From an uncultured Oceanobacter sp. (GTDB lineage Bacteria > Pseudomonadota > Gammaproteobacteria > Pseudomonadales > Oceanobacteraceae): 64,000 nucleotides of DNA. The position numbers and the translations under genes are program-made. The stretch lies in NCBI GenBank assembly GCA_913061185.1, contig CAJXTI010000002.1:62001-126000 (forward strand), given 5' to 3'. Below are positions 17,045 to 27,600 of the stretch, in pieces (position 1 is the first letter of the stretch; every line of letters starts with the position of its first letter). The notes under the pieces were generated by a model. The model saw only the letters and a list, made by a program, of their open reading frames with translations. It had not been told where the DNA came from and did no database searches.

Positions 17045-19600
17045 ATGTCTGCCATTCAAACCTCAAGTTCACCGTCCGGCCAACCCCCGGCCACTCCGGA
17101 ACACATTTTACGTCTGAATATCGACGGCATGACCTGTGCGTCCTGTTCTGCTCGGGTACAAAAAGCGCTGGCCAGCGTCGCGGGTGTGAGTGAGGCAACC
17201 GTCAATCTGGCGACCGAAACCGCAACGATTACCGGCAAAACCGGGTTAAACGTAGAAGCGCTGATTGAAGCGGTCATCAAAACCGGTTACTCAGTCCATC
17301 AACCGGCAGCGATCGAGCTGGCCATTGAGGGCATGACCTGTGCGTCTTGCTCTGGCCGGATTGAACGGGTACTCAACAAGCAGCCTGGTGTGGTGGATGC
17401 GGCGGTAAACCTGGCCACTGAGCAAGCACGAATCAATATATTGCCTGGCACCACGGCTGCCGAGCTGATTGCCGTGGTAGAAAAAGCCGGCTTCGGGGCC
17501 AAGGCGATGGGAACAGCGGAACAGGCCGGGCAATCGTCTCTCGATAACCGGGAAAAACGCGATGCCGAAGCCCAGATTTATCAGCGTGATCTGCTGATTG
17601 CTGCGGCGCTGACCTTGCCGGTGTTTATTCTGGAAATGGGGGGTCACCTGATTCCTGCCTTTCATCATTGGGTTATGGCCACACTGGGCCAGCAAACCAG
17701 TTGGCTATTGCAGTTTGTCTTAACGACGCTGGTGTTGCTGATACCGGGGCTGCGGTTTTATCAGCGGGGGATTCCGGCCTTGCTGCACGCGGCACCGGAT
17801 ATGAACTCTCTGGTGGCGGTCGGCACCCTGGCGGCCTGGGGCTTTTCAACCATCGCCACCTTTCTGCCCGGCCTGCTGCCACCAGGCACGGTGCATGTGT
17901 ATTACGAAGCGGCTGCGGTGATCGTCACGCTGATTCTGCTGGGGCGGTTGCTGGAGGCTCGTGCCAAGGGCAGAACCTCGGAGGCGATTCGCCACCTGAT
18001 CGGCCTGCAACCACACACTGCACGGGTGCAGCGCAACGGCCAGGTAATCGATCTGGCACTGGCAGAGGTTGTACTGGGAGATCGCATCGAGTTACGTCCC
18101 GGTGAACGTGTCCCGGTGGATGGCCAGGTGATTGATGGTGACAGCTATATTGATGAATCCATGCTCACCGGAGAGCCCCTGCCCGTTCGACGCCAGCCCG
18201 GTAACAGCGTCACCGGCGGCACACTGAACCAGTCTGGTGCCTTGACGATTCAGGCGACGGCGGTCGGTGAACACAGCGTGCTGGCGCAAATTATCCGTAT
18301 GGTCGAGCAGGCACAAGGAGCCAAACTGCCGATTCAGGCCCTGGTCGACAAGGTCACGCTTTGGTTTGTGCCCACCATCATGGCGCTGGCCTTACTGACC
18401 TTTGTCATGTGGCTGATCTTTGGCCCGGAACCGGCGCTGACTTTTGGGCTGGTGAATGCCGTGGCGGTACTGATTGTCGCCTGTCCCTGTGCCATGGGGC
18501 TGGCCACACCGACTTCGCTGATGGTCGGCACCGGCCGGGGTGCAGAAGCCGGAGTGTTATTCCGCAAAGGCGAAGCCTTGCAGCACTTGCAGGATGTGGC
18601 CGTTATTGCGGTAGATAAAACCGGCACCCTGACCGAGGGCAAACCGGCGTTGACCGATCTGGAAGTCACGCCTGATTTTGAGGCTGCTGCCGTTCTGGCC
18701 CTGATCGCCGCCGTTGAACAACATTCCGAACACCCGATTGCCCGCGCCATTGAAACGGCAGCACAGCAACAGCAACTGACCATACCGGCTTGCTCAGACT
18801 TTGAATCGCTCACTGGCCTGGGCGTGACAGCCAAAGTGATGACAGCGGCCAGGGCAGGAGTGACGCCAAATGAACAGACCCAGCACATCGCACTGGGGGC
18901 GGATCGGCTGATGCAACAAATGGGCATCGACATCCGCCCGCTGGCAAGCACCGCCGCCCGACTTGGCAAAGAAGGCAAAACGCCCCTGTATGCCGCACTG
19001 GATGGCCAACTCGCCGCCATCATCGCCGTCGCCGATCCCATCAAGGCAAGCACTCCGGACGCCATTGCCGGTTTGCACCAGTTGGGCCTCCAGGTTGTGA
19101 TGATTACTGGTGACAACCGCCATACCGCCGCAGCGATTGCACGCACATTGGGCATTGATCAGGTCGTTGCCGAGGTATTACCCAGCGGCAAGGTGGACGC
19201 CTTGCAGCAGCTCAAAGCCGCACTCCCACAGGGAAAAAAACTGGTGTTTGTCGGTGACGGCATCAACGATGCGCCAGCGCTGGCGGCGGCCGATATCGGC
19301 ATGGCGATTGGTACTGGCACCGACGTCGCGATTGAAGCCGCCGATGTGGTACTGATGTCGGGCAACCTCAACGGTGCCCGTACCGCCATCGCCCTCAGCA
19401 AAGCGACCATGACCAACATCCGCCAGAATCTGTTCTGGGCCTTTGCCTATAATGCCGCCCTGGTGCCCCTGGCTGCTGGCGTGTTCTACCCGGCCTTTGG
19501 CTGGTTGCTGTCGCCTGCCGTCGCAGCGGGTGCGATGGCCATGTCATCGGTGTTTGTCGTAGGCAACGCCTTGCGATTAAAGCGGATTCGTCTGTCTTGA
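17045..19600 (+). CDS. copA: Cu(I)-exporting P1B-type ATPase
   Basis: The 851-residue pump exports Cu(I) (or Ag(I)) across the inner membrane. Two N-terminal HMA domains each carry GMTCASC (C31/C34 and C99/C102). The membrane metal site CPC is at 480-482, the phosphorylation site DKTGT at 524-528, and the actuator TGE and the hinge GDGINDAP are present, so it is complete. A strong AAGGAGG site precedes the ATG. It has its own CueR-type promoter and is followed by cueR after 74 bp, forming a copper regulon with the divergent copZ. Confidence 0.97.
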   Translation: MSAIQTSSSPSGQPPATPEHILRLNIDGMTCASCSARVQKALASVAGVSEATVNLATETATITGKTGLNVEALIEAVIKTGYSVHQPAAIELAIEGMTCASCSGRIERVLNKQPGVVDAAVNLATEQARINILPGTTAAELIAVVEKAGFGAKAMGTAEQAGQSSLDNREKRDAEAQIYQRDLLIAAALTLPVFILEMGGHLIPAFHHWVMATLGQQTSWLLQFVLTTLVLLIPGLRFYQRGIPALLHAAPDMNSLVAVGTLAAWGFSTIATFLPGLLPPGTVHVYYEAAAVIVTLILLGRLLEARAKGRTSEAIRHLIGLQPHTARVQRNGQVIDLALAEVVLGDRIELRPGERVPVDGQVIDGDSYIDESMLTGEPLPVRRQPGNSVTGGTLNQSGALTIQATAVGEHSVLAQIIRMVEQAQGAKLPIQALVDKVTLWFVPTIMALALLTFVMWLIFGPEPALTFGLVNAVAVLIVACPCAMGLATPTSLMVGTGRGAEAGVLFRKGEALQHLQDVAVIAVDKTGTLTEGKPALTDLEVTPDFEAAAVLALIAAVEQHSEHPIARAIETAAQQQQLTIPACSDFESLTGLGVTAKVMTAARAGVTPNEQTQHIALGADRLMQQMGIDIRPLASTAARLGKEGKTPLYAALDGQLAAIIAVADPIKASTPDAIAGLHQLGLQVVMITGDNRHTAAAIARTLGIDQVVAEVLPSGKVDALQQLKAALPQGKKLVFVGDGINDAPALAAADIGMAIGTGTDVAIEAADVVLMSGNLNGARTAIALSKATMTNIRQNLFWAFAYNAALVPLAAGVFYPAFGWLLSPAVAAGAMAMSSVFVVGNALRLKRIRLS

Positions 19601-19674
19601 CAACGGATACCCAGCCTGAGAACAAACACATAGCCGTAACAAATACACACCCGTCAACCGAACAGGAGACCGGT

Positions 19675-20091
19675 ATGAACATTGGAGCCGCTGCCAGCGC
19701 TTCGGGCATCAGTGCCAAGATGATCCGCTACTACGAATCGATTGGCCTGATTCAACCGGCAGCGCGCAGTGCTGCCGGATATCGTCGTTACCGCGAGCAG
19801 GACATTCACACCCTGAAATTTATACACCGGGCGCGAGGAATGGGTTTCCCGGTTGAAAAAACCCGAGAGCTGCTGACCTTGTGGCAAGACCAATCCCGCC
19901 ACAGCGAAGATGTCAAACGATTGGCCACTGACCACATCACCGTATTGAATCAAAAGATTGCTGAACTGCAGTCGATGGTCAACAGCCTGCAATCACTGGT
20001 GAGCTGCTGCGCGGGTGATGACCGTCCAGATTGTCCCATTCTGGAAGACATCGCCAACCCGGAACATATAGACGAGAGCAACCACCATTGA
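19675..20091 (+). CDS. cueR: MerR-family copper regulator CueR
   Basis: The 138-residue protein has a MerR winged helix (SAKMIRYYESIGLI, GYRRYREQDI), a long dimerisation helix, and the metal loop with C112 and C120 plus S77. These three positions are the same as in E. coli CueR, where the two Cys bind Cu(I) in a two-coordinate site and Ser77 marks monovalent-metal sensors. The start at 19675 follows AGGAGA; an upstream TTG at 19597 would overlap copA and add an unrelated tail. It should activate the two 19-bp-spacer promoters at copZ and copA. Confidence 0.95.
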   Translation: MNIGAAASASGISAKMIRYYESIGLIQPAARSAAGYRRYREQDIHTLKFIHRARGMGFPVEKTRELLTLWQDQSRHSEDVKRLATDHITVLNQKIAELQSMVNSLQSLVSCCAGDDRPDCPILEDIANPEHIDESNHH

Positions 20092-20303
20092 CGGCAACAA
20101 CAAAGATAACAACAACTCTTCTACAGCATCAGGCGTAACGACCCACACGTCCTGAGTAATACGCTATTGAGCACTGTCGTTACTGCATGTGCCACGATGC
20201 CATTTCTGACATTTATTGCTGCCAGATGCAGCCATGACTGCGTCGGATCAAATGTATTTTTTCTTCCCGCTTTAGCATGGACGGACTGACCGGAGGAATC
20301 CCC

Positions 20304-20705
20304 ATGACAGAACCCCTTATCGCCGTTGCGGTAGAAGAACACGGACAATTGTCTCCCCACGCAGGCCGTGCTGTGCACTGGAATGTATATGTTGTATCGA
20401 ACGGCCAGCCAGAGTTGGTCTGGAGTATCCATTTATCCAAAACAGGCAGCCTGCATGAATGGCATGTGCGTGGCGACGGCAATCGACACCCACTGCACGG
20501 GGTCGATATAGCTCTCTGCGGCTCAGCCGGAGAAGGTGTAGCCCGTCGGCTGGCAGAACGCGGCACCACGTTGGTGGCCACTTCAGAATCCGATCCGATC
20601 ACAGCGATAACCGCTTATCTCAATAGCACCCTGGCACCCGGACTTCCTCATGAAGAAATAGAATGCCTCGACCCGGAGCATCGCAAAGCAGTGAGTAAGA
20701 ATTGA
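20304..20705 (+). CDS. NifX/NifB-type iron-molybdenum cofactor-binding domain protein
   Basis: A 133-residue protein made of one dinitrogenase iron-molybdenum cofactor (NifX/NafY-like) domain. Visible signs are the opening IAVAVEEHGQLSPHAGRAVHW, the middle HPLHGVDIALCGSAGEG, and the closing helix. Members outside nitrogen fixers are common and of uncertain role, possibly binding Fe-S or metal clusters. GGAGG precedes the ATG at 20304. No other nitrogenase gene is in the window. It is a single-gene unit ended by a strong terminator. Confidence 0.78.
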   Translation: MTEPLIAVAVEEHGQLSPHAGRAVHWNVYVVSNGQPELVWSIHLSKTGSLHEWHVRGDGNRHPLHGVDIALCGSAGEGVARRLAERGTTLVATSESDPITAITAYLNSTLAPGLPHEEIECLDPEHRKAVSKN

Positions 20706-20744
20706 GAAAACGCTTGGTCAAGCATATAGAGTAGAGCTAGAGCA

Positions 20745-20784
20745 GGGAGCAGGACAGAGCCTGCTCCCTTCATTAACCTTTTTT
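20745..20784 (+). terminator. Rho-independent terminator after the NifX-like gene
   Basis: GGGAGCAGG and CCTGCTCCC form a 9-bp stem with a 6-nt loop, followed 9 bp later by a six-T run. The minus strand of the same region lies downstream of the DUF3087 gene. Confidence 0.8.
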
Positions 20785-20819
20785 GGGGTGATAACAACGA
20801 CCCGGAGTAGCCTCAGAGC

Positions 20820-21347
20820 CTATTTCAAACGCTGTTTGAAGGCATCCAGCAAGGCTGGGCTGTATTCATCCAGCGATACCGTCAGCTGCCGTTCAGACAG
20901 GGTGTTTTCCAGTTCAATGATTTTCTCTTGCAGCTCTGGCAATGTCAGGGTGTTGTCTTCCGACTCATAAAGCAGTTTCGCGCCGCGCAGATTGAAGTTC
21001 TGGATAACAAACGCGTCACGATCGCCCGCAGCCAGCGCTTGTTCAAGGGTCTTGCTGCTGCGATAAATGCGGTTCAGCTCCCGTTTCAGACGCCACAGAT
21101 ACACCATGTCCGCCATCCAGGGTTTGTCCTTGATGCGGTTAAATAGCAGCGCCACCAGTGCCGCAGCCGTAGCCACCGCGAGTGCATTCAGCAGTGTGCT
21201 GGATTCTCCCCCCGCCCATAACGCCCGATACAGCTCGGAAAACAGCAGCGCCAGTACCAATAAAGTAATCACGGCCCCTCCCTGTACCTGGTTAAGGCGT
21301 TTTTTGTAGGTGGTTTTGTCGATAGAACGAAGCTGCACAATCACCAT
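20820..21347 (-). CDS. DUF3087 family membrane protein
   Basis: The 175-residue protein has two membrane helices (about residues 22-43 and 52-70) after a short basic N-terminus (IDKTTYKKRLNQVQ). A soluble part follows with MVYLWRLKRELNRIYR and LYESEDNTLTLPEL. This order is that of DUF3087, a family of unknown function found in marine gammaproteobacteria. The start at 21347 matches the family start; AGGA lies directly against the ATG, which is unusually close. It is convergent with the NifX-like gene. Confidence 0.72.
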   Translation of the reverse strand: MVIVQLRSIDKTTYKKRLNQVQGGAVITLLVLALLFSELYRALWAGGESSTLLNALAVATAAALVALLFNRIKDKPWMADMVYLWRLKRELNRIYRSSKTLEQALAAGDRDAFVIQNFNLRGAKLLYESEDNTLTLPELQEKIIELENTLSERQLTVSLDEYSPALLDAFKQRLK

Positions 21348-21537
21348 TCCTGAGCAAGAGAAAGAAGCCGCAGCATAAACCAGAACCATCCATTAAGCAG
21401 GTTCTGATCCTTGTTTGCCCTGCCACAAAGGCCATCCACCACGAAAATGGCTGATTGCGTTCAACAGGGCATGCCTGTGGTACCCACGACAACCTCGCGG
21501 TAGCAGATCAACCACCTGCTGCTTGTATGAATAACCG

Positions 21538-22191
21538 TTATACCGGCGGTGTCAGCATTTCTCTCAACATCCGGGCATGAGCCTGACGACGGCTTTCCAG
21601 CTGCCGCCGGGCGTTATCACTGTCCACCATGGTGTCGAACATAAACACCAGTGCCGGCGATACAATTAAGGCCGGTGAGTGAGTCAGGCTGCCATTGCGC
21701 AGCGTTCCTGCCACTACCCCTTTCTGCACCAGAATCTGAAGTCGCTGTTGATAAGGTTGCGAAATCAGCGAATGCCAGTAGCGGACAAATTCCGGCACAC
21801 GGTTACCGTCCACCAGCACCAGCCGCAGAATGCGGATAACATCCGGATTGGAAAAAGAGGCGTACAATGGCTCTACGACGTCAGTAATAATCCTTTCAAC
21901 CGTTACTGGCCGGTCATCATCCGGAAACTCAACACCAGCGCCATACTGGTTCAAACGGTGTTTCAGCAGTTCTTCAAAGATCTGCTCTTTGCTGCGGAAA
22001 TGATTATAAATGCCGCCTTTCGACAAACCCGCCGCCGCCGCAATGTCGTCCATCCGGGCTGACACAAATCCCTTCTCCGCAAACACCACAAACGCCGCAT
22101 CAAGAATCTGCTGAATACGTAATTCAGGCGACAATCGCCGACGTCCAGCTGCCGTGGCGGCAATGGTTTTGCTTGATTGTTTATTGGTCAT
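21538..22191 (-). CDS. TetR-family regulator of the adjacent exporter
   Basis: The 217-residue protein has an N-terminal TetR helix-turn-helix ([48 protein letters not shown]) and a variable ligand-binding C-terminal half. It is divergent from the HlyD/ABC export operon, the usual arrangement for a local repressor of a transporter, with about 256 bp between the starts. A short dyad lies in that space. The C-terminal part ends with a helix rich in Arg. The inducing ligand is unknown. Confidence 0.9.
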   Translation of the reverse strand: MTNKQSSKTIAATAAGRRRLSPELRIQQILDAAFVVFAEKGFVSARMDDIAAAAGLSKGGIYNHFRSKEQIFEELLKHRLNQYGAGVEFPDDDRPVTVERIITDVVEPLYASFSNPDVIRILRLVLVDGNRVPEFVRYWHSLISQPYQQRLQILVQKGVVAGTLRNGSLTHSPALIVSPALVFMFDTMVDSDNARRQLESRRQAHARMLREMLTPPV

Positions 22192-22365
22192 TTCTTGGAT
22201 TCACAGATTCTCTCTTCAACGGCCCCGGCCAGACAATAGTCGCTACGGTGAAACACAGTGTTAGTTCGCAAAACTGCACTATCTGAACAGCATGCCACAC
22301 GGATCAATAAATCATCATTGTCAGTCATAAAACACCGACCTATAGTTGTCGCAAGAGTTACCGAC

Positions 22366-22375
22366 CGACCAGTCG
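22366..22375. promoter_or_regulatory. Candidate TetR operator upstream of the exporter operon
   Basis: CGAC-CA-GTCG is a perfect short dyad within ACCGACCAGTCGCT, resembling common TetR half sites. It lies 72 bp before the hlyD-like start. Only the symmetry and place support it. Confidence 0.4.
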
Positions 22376-22447
22376 CTAATAATGGATAACCGCTTGCGGC
22401 CTGGCAATTAAACATTCAACGACGCGCATAAAATCAGGATTTACATC

Positions 22448-23524
22448 ATGAAAACGGCTTTCAGCAACAAACGTATTTCCGCGTTTATTCTATTTATCGT
22501 CGTTCTGGCGGGCTGGTTTATTTGGAGCAGGCTGGACAGCACCAGCACCGCAGAAGGTTTTGTCAAAGGCAATGGCCGCATTGAAGCCACCGCCGTGGAT
22601 GTCGCCACCAAACTCGGCGGACGACTGCAATCCCTGCTGGTAAAAGAAGGCGATTTTGTTATTGCCGGTCAGCAACTGGCAGTGATGCAGAGTGATTCCT
22701 TGCTTGCCCAGCGTAATCAGGCCTTAGCTCAACAGGCACAGACCAAAGCGGCAGTGGCCAGTGCCAAGGCGCAGGTGGCCATGCGCGAGAGTGATCTGGC
22801 GGCTCTGCAAGCCAGCCAGATCCAGCGAGAAACAGAACTGGATTCCGCCCAGCGCCACTACCGCCGCTCGGTACAACTGGCCAAAGAAGGTTCGTTGTCG
22901 GATCAGGTTCTGGATGATGACCGCGCCGCTGTACGTACCGCCGAGGCCACACTGAGTGCCGCCAAAGCCCAGGTCGCCGCTGGCAGAGCAGCCATTGAAG
23001 CTGCCAAAGCGCAAGTCATTGGCGCTGAATCCAATGTTAATGCGGCAGCAGCCAGCGTCGCCCGTATCGAAACCGATCTGGCCGACAGTATTCTCACCGC
23101 CCCACGGGATGGCCGGGTGCAATATCTGGTAACTCAGCCGGGTGAAGTGCTGGGCGCCGGTGGCAAGGTAATCAATATGGTCGATCTGTCGGATGTGTAT
23201 ATGACCTTCTTCCTGCCAGAAACCGTGGCTGGCCGTATTGCCCTCGGACAGGAGGTGCATCTGGTGCTGGATGTGGCACCGGATTATGTCATTCCGGCAC
23301 AGGTGTCGTTTGTTGCGTCCACCGCTCAGTTCACCCCAAAAACCGTCGAAACAGAAAGCGAACGGCAGAAACTGATGTTCCGGGTGCGCGCGCGGATATC
23401 GCCACAACTGTTGCAGAAATACATCACTCAGGTCAAAACCGGGCTGCCCGGCGTTGCCTGGCTGAAACTCGATGAGGCAAGCGCATGGCCCGCAGAGCTG
23501 ACCGTTAATCTGAGTGCGGAATAA
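22448..23524 (+). CDS. HlyD-type membrane fusion protein
   Basis: The 358-residue protein has an N-terminal membrane anchor (about residues 8-27, FILFIVVLAGWFIW). A biotinyl-lipoyl-like half motif (GRIEATAVDVATKLGGRL) is followed by a long Ala/Gln-rich coiled coil of about residues 95-205, then a second lipoyl half and a beta-barrel domain. This is the YhiI/HlyD adaptor layout that links an inner-membrane ABC transporter to an outer-membrane channel such as TolC. The next gene, an ABC protein, starts 3 bp after its stop. No channel gene is nearby. Confidence 0.92.
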   Translation: MKTAFSNKRISAFILFIVVLAGWFIWSRLDSTSTAEGFVKGNGRIEATAVDVATKLGGRLQSLLVKEGDFVIAGQQLAVMQSDSLLAQRNQALAQQAQTKAAVASAKAQVAMRESDLAALQASQIQRETELDSAQRHYRRSVQLAKEGSLSDQVLDDDRAAVRTAEATLSAAKAQVAAGRAAIEAAKAQVIGAESNVNAAAASVARIETDLADSILTAPRDGRVQYLVTQPGEVLGAGGKVINMVDLSDVYMTFFLPETVAGRIALGQEVHLVLDVAPDYVIPAQVSFVASTAQFTPKTVETESERQKLMFRVRARISPQLLQKYITQVKTGLPGVAWLKLDEASAWPAELTVNLSAE

Positions 23525-23527
23525 ATC

Positions 23528-26290
23528 ATGGCCACAGCCCCGGTAGCACACCTCAGTAACGTCAGCCTTCGTTATAGTAAAACCTGTGCACTGAACGATA
23601 TTTCGCTGGAGATTCCCGGCGGTGTCATGGTCGGCTTACTCGGCCCGGACGGCGTGGGTAAATCCAGCCTATTGTCGTTACTGGCCGGTGCCCGAGCGGT
23701 ACAGGGCGGTAACCTTGCTGTCCTTGGAGGCGATATGAGCAACAAGCGTCACCGCGATCTTGTCTGTCCTGATATTGCCTATATGCCACAGGGGCTGGGT
23801 AAAAACCTGTATCCGACCTTATCGGTGGAAGAAAACCTGCAATTTTTTGCCCGCCTGTTTGGCCATAACTCCATTGAGCGCCGCCAGCGTATTGATCACC
23901 TGACCAGAAGTACCGGTCTGTATCCATTTCTGACGCGTCCGGCTGGCAAGCTGTCCGGCGGCATGAAGCAAAAGCTGGGGCTGTGCTGTGCGCTGATTCA
24001 CGACCCGGACTTGCTGATCCTGGATGAGCCCACCACCGGTGTTGACCCACTGGCGCGGGCCCAGTTCTGGCAACTGATTCAGAGCATCCGCGCCAGCCGT
24101 CCGCAGATGAGCGTGGTGGTCGCCACCGCTTATATGGATGAAGCACAAGGCTTTGACTGGCTGGTAGTAATGGATGACGGCAAAGTACTGGATACCGGTA
24201 CGCCAGATGAATTACTGCAGAAAACTGCCACCGAGTCATTGGAAGCGGCGTTTATTGAACTGCTGCCGGACGACAAAAAAGCAGGCTATGCACCGGTCGA
24301 CATTCCACCGCTGCCGGACGATGGCCAGGACATTGCCATTGAAGCCACCGATCTGACCATGCGCTTCGGCGATTTTACCGCCGTTGACCATGTGAACTTC
24401 CGCATCCGCCGGGGCGAGATTTTCGGTTTTTTAGGTTCCAATGGTTGCGGCAAATCCACCACCATGAAAATGCTCACCGGTCTGCTGCCCGCCACAGAAG
24501 GTCAGGCCTGGCTGTTCGGTAATGAGGTCGATCCCCATGACATCACTACCCGTCAGCGGGTGGGTTATATGTCACAGTCCTTTTCGTTGTATGGCGAACT
24601 CAGCGTAGAACAGAATCTGATCCTGCACGCACGCCTGTTTCATGTGCCGGAGGATGAGGTTCATAGCCGCGCAGAAGAAATGATCCAGCGCTTTGATCTC
24701 CATGAGGTGCGAGGCTTTCTGCCGGAAAAACTGCCCATGGGCATACGTCAGCGCCTGTCGTTGGCCGTGGCCATGGTGCATAACCCGGAGCTGCTGATTC
24801 TCGATGAACCGACCTCAGGCGTAGACCCGATTGCGCGGGATAATTTCTGGCGGCTGTTGATTGAATTATCGCGCCGCGACCGGGTGACCATTTTTATCTC
24901 CACTCACTTTATGAATGAAGCGCTGCGTTGCGACCGCATGTCGATGATGCATGCCGGCAAGGTGCTCGACAGCGATAAACCCGCCAACCTGATCAGCAAA
25001 CGTAACGCGGCAACGCTGGAAGAAGCTTTTATCAGCTACCTGATTGAGGCTGAGGCCAGCGACAAACAGACCGACAATGATAACGTCGAGGAAGACGAAG
25101 AAGATATTGCCGCTACTGACAACCATAACGGAATAACCCCGTCCGGCAGCCGACCTCCACCGCGCTTTTCAACGCAACGCCTGTGGAGTTATTTGTGGCG
25201 TGAAACACTGGAGTTACAACGTGATCCGGTACGGGCAACGCTGGCACTGGTCGGCTCACTGATTCTGATGCTGGTCATGGGGTATGGCATCACCATGGAT
25301 GTCAATAACCTGCCCTATGCGGTGCTGGATTATGACCAAAGCACGCTCAGCCAGAATTATGCGCTGAACCTCACCGGCTCGACCTATTTCAGCGAGAAGG
25401 CTCCGCTCCGGGATTACGCCGATATGGACCGCCGCATGCGCTCCGGCGAACTGTCACTGGCGATTGAAATTCCACCCGGCTTTGGTCGCAGCGTACTGCG
25501 TGGCGATCAGGTCGATATCGGCGTCTGGATCGATGGTGCCATGCCCTCCAGAGCCGAAACCGTCAAAGGCTATGTCAGTGGTATACACACCCAGTGGTTA
25601 CAGGAGCAGGCGCGCCAGAGTGGCAATGCCGGAGCCCTCAGCAGCGCGGTTGATGTCGTCACCCGCTTCCGTTACAACCCGGATGTCAAAAGCCTGCCAG
25701 CCATGGTGCCGGCAGTGATTCCGATTCTGCTGCTGATGATGCCGGCCATGCTGACCGCGCTGGCGGTGGTGCGGGAAAAAGAGCTGGGTTCCATTATTAA
25801 TCTGTACGTCACCCCCGTCACCCGCACCGAATTTATTCTTGGCAAACAACTGCCTTACGTTGGCTTTGCCATGATCAACTTCTTCCTGATGAGTCTGCTC
25901 GCCGTCACCTTATTTGATGTGCCAGTGACCGGCAGCTATCTGACCCTGACCCTCGCTGCCCTGTTATTCAGTTTTGCCGCCACCGGCATGGGGTTGCTGG
26001 CCTCAGCGGTCACCAAAAGTCAGATTGCGGCGATGTTCTTCGCCATGGTCGGCACCCTGATTCCGGCGACCCAGTTCTCCGGCTTGACCGATCCGGTCAG
26101 TTCACTGGAAGGCAGCGCTCAGGTTATTGGTCAGATCTATCCAGCCACCCATATGGTGACCATCAGCCGCGGTGTGTTCAGTAAAGCGCTGACCCTGAGT
26201 GATTTGTACGCCTCATTCTGGCCGCTGCTTGTTTCGATACCCGTGATTACCGGTACCGCCATTTTGCTGCTGAAAAAACAGGAGCGCTGA
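23528..26290 (+). CDS. RbbA-like double-ATPase/permease ABC transporter protein
   Basis: A 920-residue fusion of two ABC nucleotide-binding domains and one ABC-2 type membrane domain. NBD1 has Walker [10 protein letters not shown], signature LSGGMKQKL and Walker [15 protein letters not shown]2 has [10 protein letters not shown] and [11 protein letters not shown], but its signature is altered to LPMGIRQRL, so one composite ATP site may be weak. An acidic linker leads to about six membrane segments with a large periplasmic loop. The layout is that of RbbA/YhiH. The neighbours (HlyD adaptor before, ABC-2 permease after) show an export machine; ribosome-associated activity reported for E. coli RbbA cannot be judged here. 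Confidence 0.92.
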   Translation: MATAPVAHLSNVSLRYSKTCALNDISLEIPGGVMVGLLGPDGVGKSSLLSLLAGARAVQGGNLAVLGGDMSNKRHRDLVCPDIAYMPQGLGKNLYPTLSVEENLQFFARLFGHNSIERRQRIDHLTRSTGLYPFLTRPAGKLSGGMKQKLGLCCALIHDPDLLILDEPTTGVDPLARAQFWQLIQSIRASRPQMSVVVATAYMDEAQGFDWLVVMDDGKVLDTGTPDELLQKTATESLEAAFIELLPDDKKAGYAPVDIPPLPDDGQDIAIEATDLTMRFGDFTAVDHVNFRIRRGEIFGFLGSNGCGKSTTMKMLTGLLPATEGQAWLFGNEVDPHDITTRQRVGYMSQSFSLYGELSVEQNLILHARLFHVPEDEVHSRAEEMIQRFDLHEVRGFLPEKLPMGIRQRLSLAVAMVHNPELLILDEPTSGVDPIARDNFWRLLIELSRRDRVTIFISTHFMNEALRCDRMSMMHAGKVLDSDKPANLISKRNAATLEEAFISYLIEAEASDKQTDNDNVEEDEEDIAATDNHNGITPSGSRPPPRFSTQRLWSYLWRETLELQRDPVRATLALVGSLILMLVMGYGITMDVNNLPYAVLDYDQSTLSQNYALNLTGSTYFSEKAPLRDYADMDRRMRSGELSLAIEIPPGFGRSVLRGDQVDIGVWIDGAMPSRAETVKGYVSGIHTQWLQEQARQSGNAGALSSAVDVVTRFRYNPDVKSLPAMVPAVIPILLLMMPAMLTALAVVREKELGSIINLYVTPVTRTEFILGKQLPYVGFAMINFFLMSLLAVTLFDVPVTGSYLTLTLAALLFSFAATGMGLLASAVTKSQIAAMFFAMVGTLIPATQFSGLTDPVSSLEGSAQVIGQIYPATHMVTISRGVFSKALTLSDLYASFWPLLVSIPVITGTAILLLKKQER

Positions 26291-26291
26291 A

Positions 26292-27434
26292 ATGGATTTG
26301 AATAAGATGGGACGCCACCTGATCAATATTTATCGCCTCGGCATCAAAGAACTGTGGAGCCTGTGGCGTGACCCAACTATGTTGGTACTGATTATTTTCA
26401 GTTTCACCTTCTCGGTCTATACCGCTGGCACCTCAATGCCGGACTCACTCAACAAAGCCCCCATCGCCATTGTTGATGAGGACGGTTCCGCACTGTCACA
26501 ACGGATTATTTCCGCCTTTTACCCGCCCTATTTTATGCCGCCGGAAATGATCACTCTGAAAGCCATGGATGCTGGTATGGACGCCGGACTTTATACCTTT
26601 GTGGTGAATATTCCGCCGGATTTTCAACATGATGTACTGGCCGGACGGGAAGCGGAAATTCAGCTCAATGTCGATGCCACGCGCATGAGTCAGGCCTTTA
26701 CCGGCAGCGGCTATGTGCAGCAGATTGTGCAGGCGGAAGTCAGTGAGTTTTTACAACGCTACCGCAGCAATACTGAACTGCCGGTAAATCTGGCCGTGCG
26801 GGCGCGTTTTAATCCGGCGCTGGATCAGTCCTGGTTCGGCAGTCTGATGCAGATTATCAACCAGATCACCATGGTTGCCATTATTCTTACCGGCGCCGCG
26901 CTGATCCGGGAACGGGAACATGGCACCATCGAACACCTGCTGGTAATGCCGGTCACGCCGACAGAAATCATGCTGGCCAAAGTCTGGGCGATGGGATTTG
27001 TCGTACTGATTGCCGCCGCCCTATCGCTGAACGGTATGGTACGCGGCATTCTTAATGTGCCGATAGAAGGGTCGTTACTGCTGTTTTTCAGCGGTGCCGC
27101 GCTGCATTTGTTTGCCACCACCTCAATGGGGATTTTTCTCGCCACCCTGGCCCGCAGCATGCCGCAGTTCGGGCTGCTGATGGTATTGGTGATGATGCCG
27201 CTGCAAATGCTGTCCGGTGGCACCACACCCCGCGAAAGCATGCCGGATTTTGTGCAGCATATAATGCTCCTCGCCCCGACCACCCACTTCGTTGAACTGG
27301 GCCAGGCGATTCTTTATCGCGGTGCGGGTTTTGATGTGGTGTGGCCACAGTTCCTGGCCTTGCTGCTGATCGGTGCCGTGCTGTTTGCTTATTCGCTGGG
27401 ACGTTTCCGCAAGGCCATCATACAGATGGCCTGA
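26292..27434 (+). CDS. ABC-2 type transporter permease (YhhJ-like)
   Basis: The 380-residue protein has one membrane helix near the N-terminus, a long periplasmic segment of about 150 residues (DSLNKAPIAIVDEDGSALSQ), and five membrane helices in the C-terminal half. Between them lies the conserved EREHGTIEHLLVMPVTPTEI motif. This is the ABC-2 permease class of YhhJ. It starts one base after the preceding stop with AGGAG upstream, so it completes a three-gene exporter operon and pairs with the membrane domain of the RbbA-like protein. Confidence 0.92.
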   Translation: MDLNKMGRHLINIYRLGIKELWSLWRDPTMLVLIIFSFTFSVYTAGTSMPDSLNKAPIAIVDEDGSALSQRIISAFYPPYFMPPEMITLKAMDAGMDAGLYTFVVNIPPDFQHDVLAGREAEIQLNVDATRMSQAFTGSGYVQQIVQAEVSEFLQRYRSNTELPVNLAVRARFNPALDQSWFGSLMQIINQITMVAIILTGAALIREREHGTIEHLLVMPVTPTEIMLAKVWAMGFVVLIAAALSLNGMVRGILNVPIEGSLLLFFSGAALHLFATTSMGIFLATLARSMPQFGLLMVLVMMPLQMLSGGTTPRESMPDFVQHIMLLAPTTHFVELGQAILYRGAGFDVVWPQFLALLLIGAVLFAYSLGRFRKAIIQMA

Positions 27435-27600
27435 GAGATGTTTGGGGTAATGAGATAATGTGGGTACAAGTAAAGCGGCATCAAGTCCGGCACCAGGAAT
27501 TCCCAGACGCCTCCCCACGTCACCCATGCCCTGCGAGACGTGGTGCATACGGTATCAGCACAGAAATATCCGCAACGTTTTACTGAAAAACACTCGCTTG

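Noticed and set aside
18334-19155. 273-codon minus-strand frame rich in Ser and Ala
   Set aside because: Antisense to the catalytic part of copA; composition typical of a mirror frame in high-GC coding DNA.
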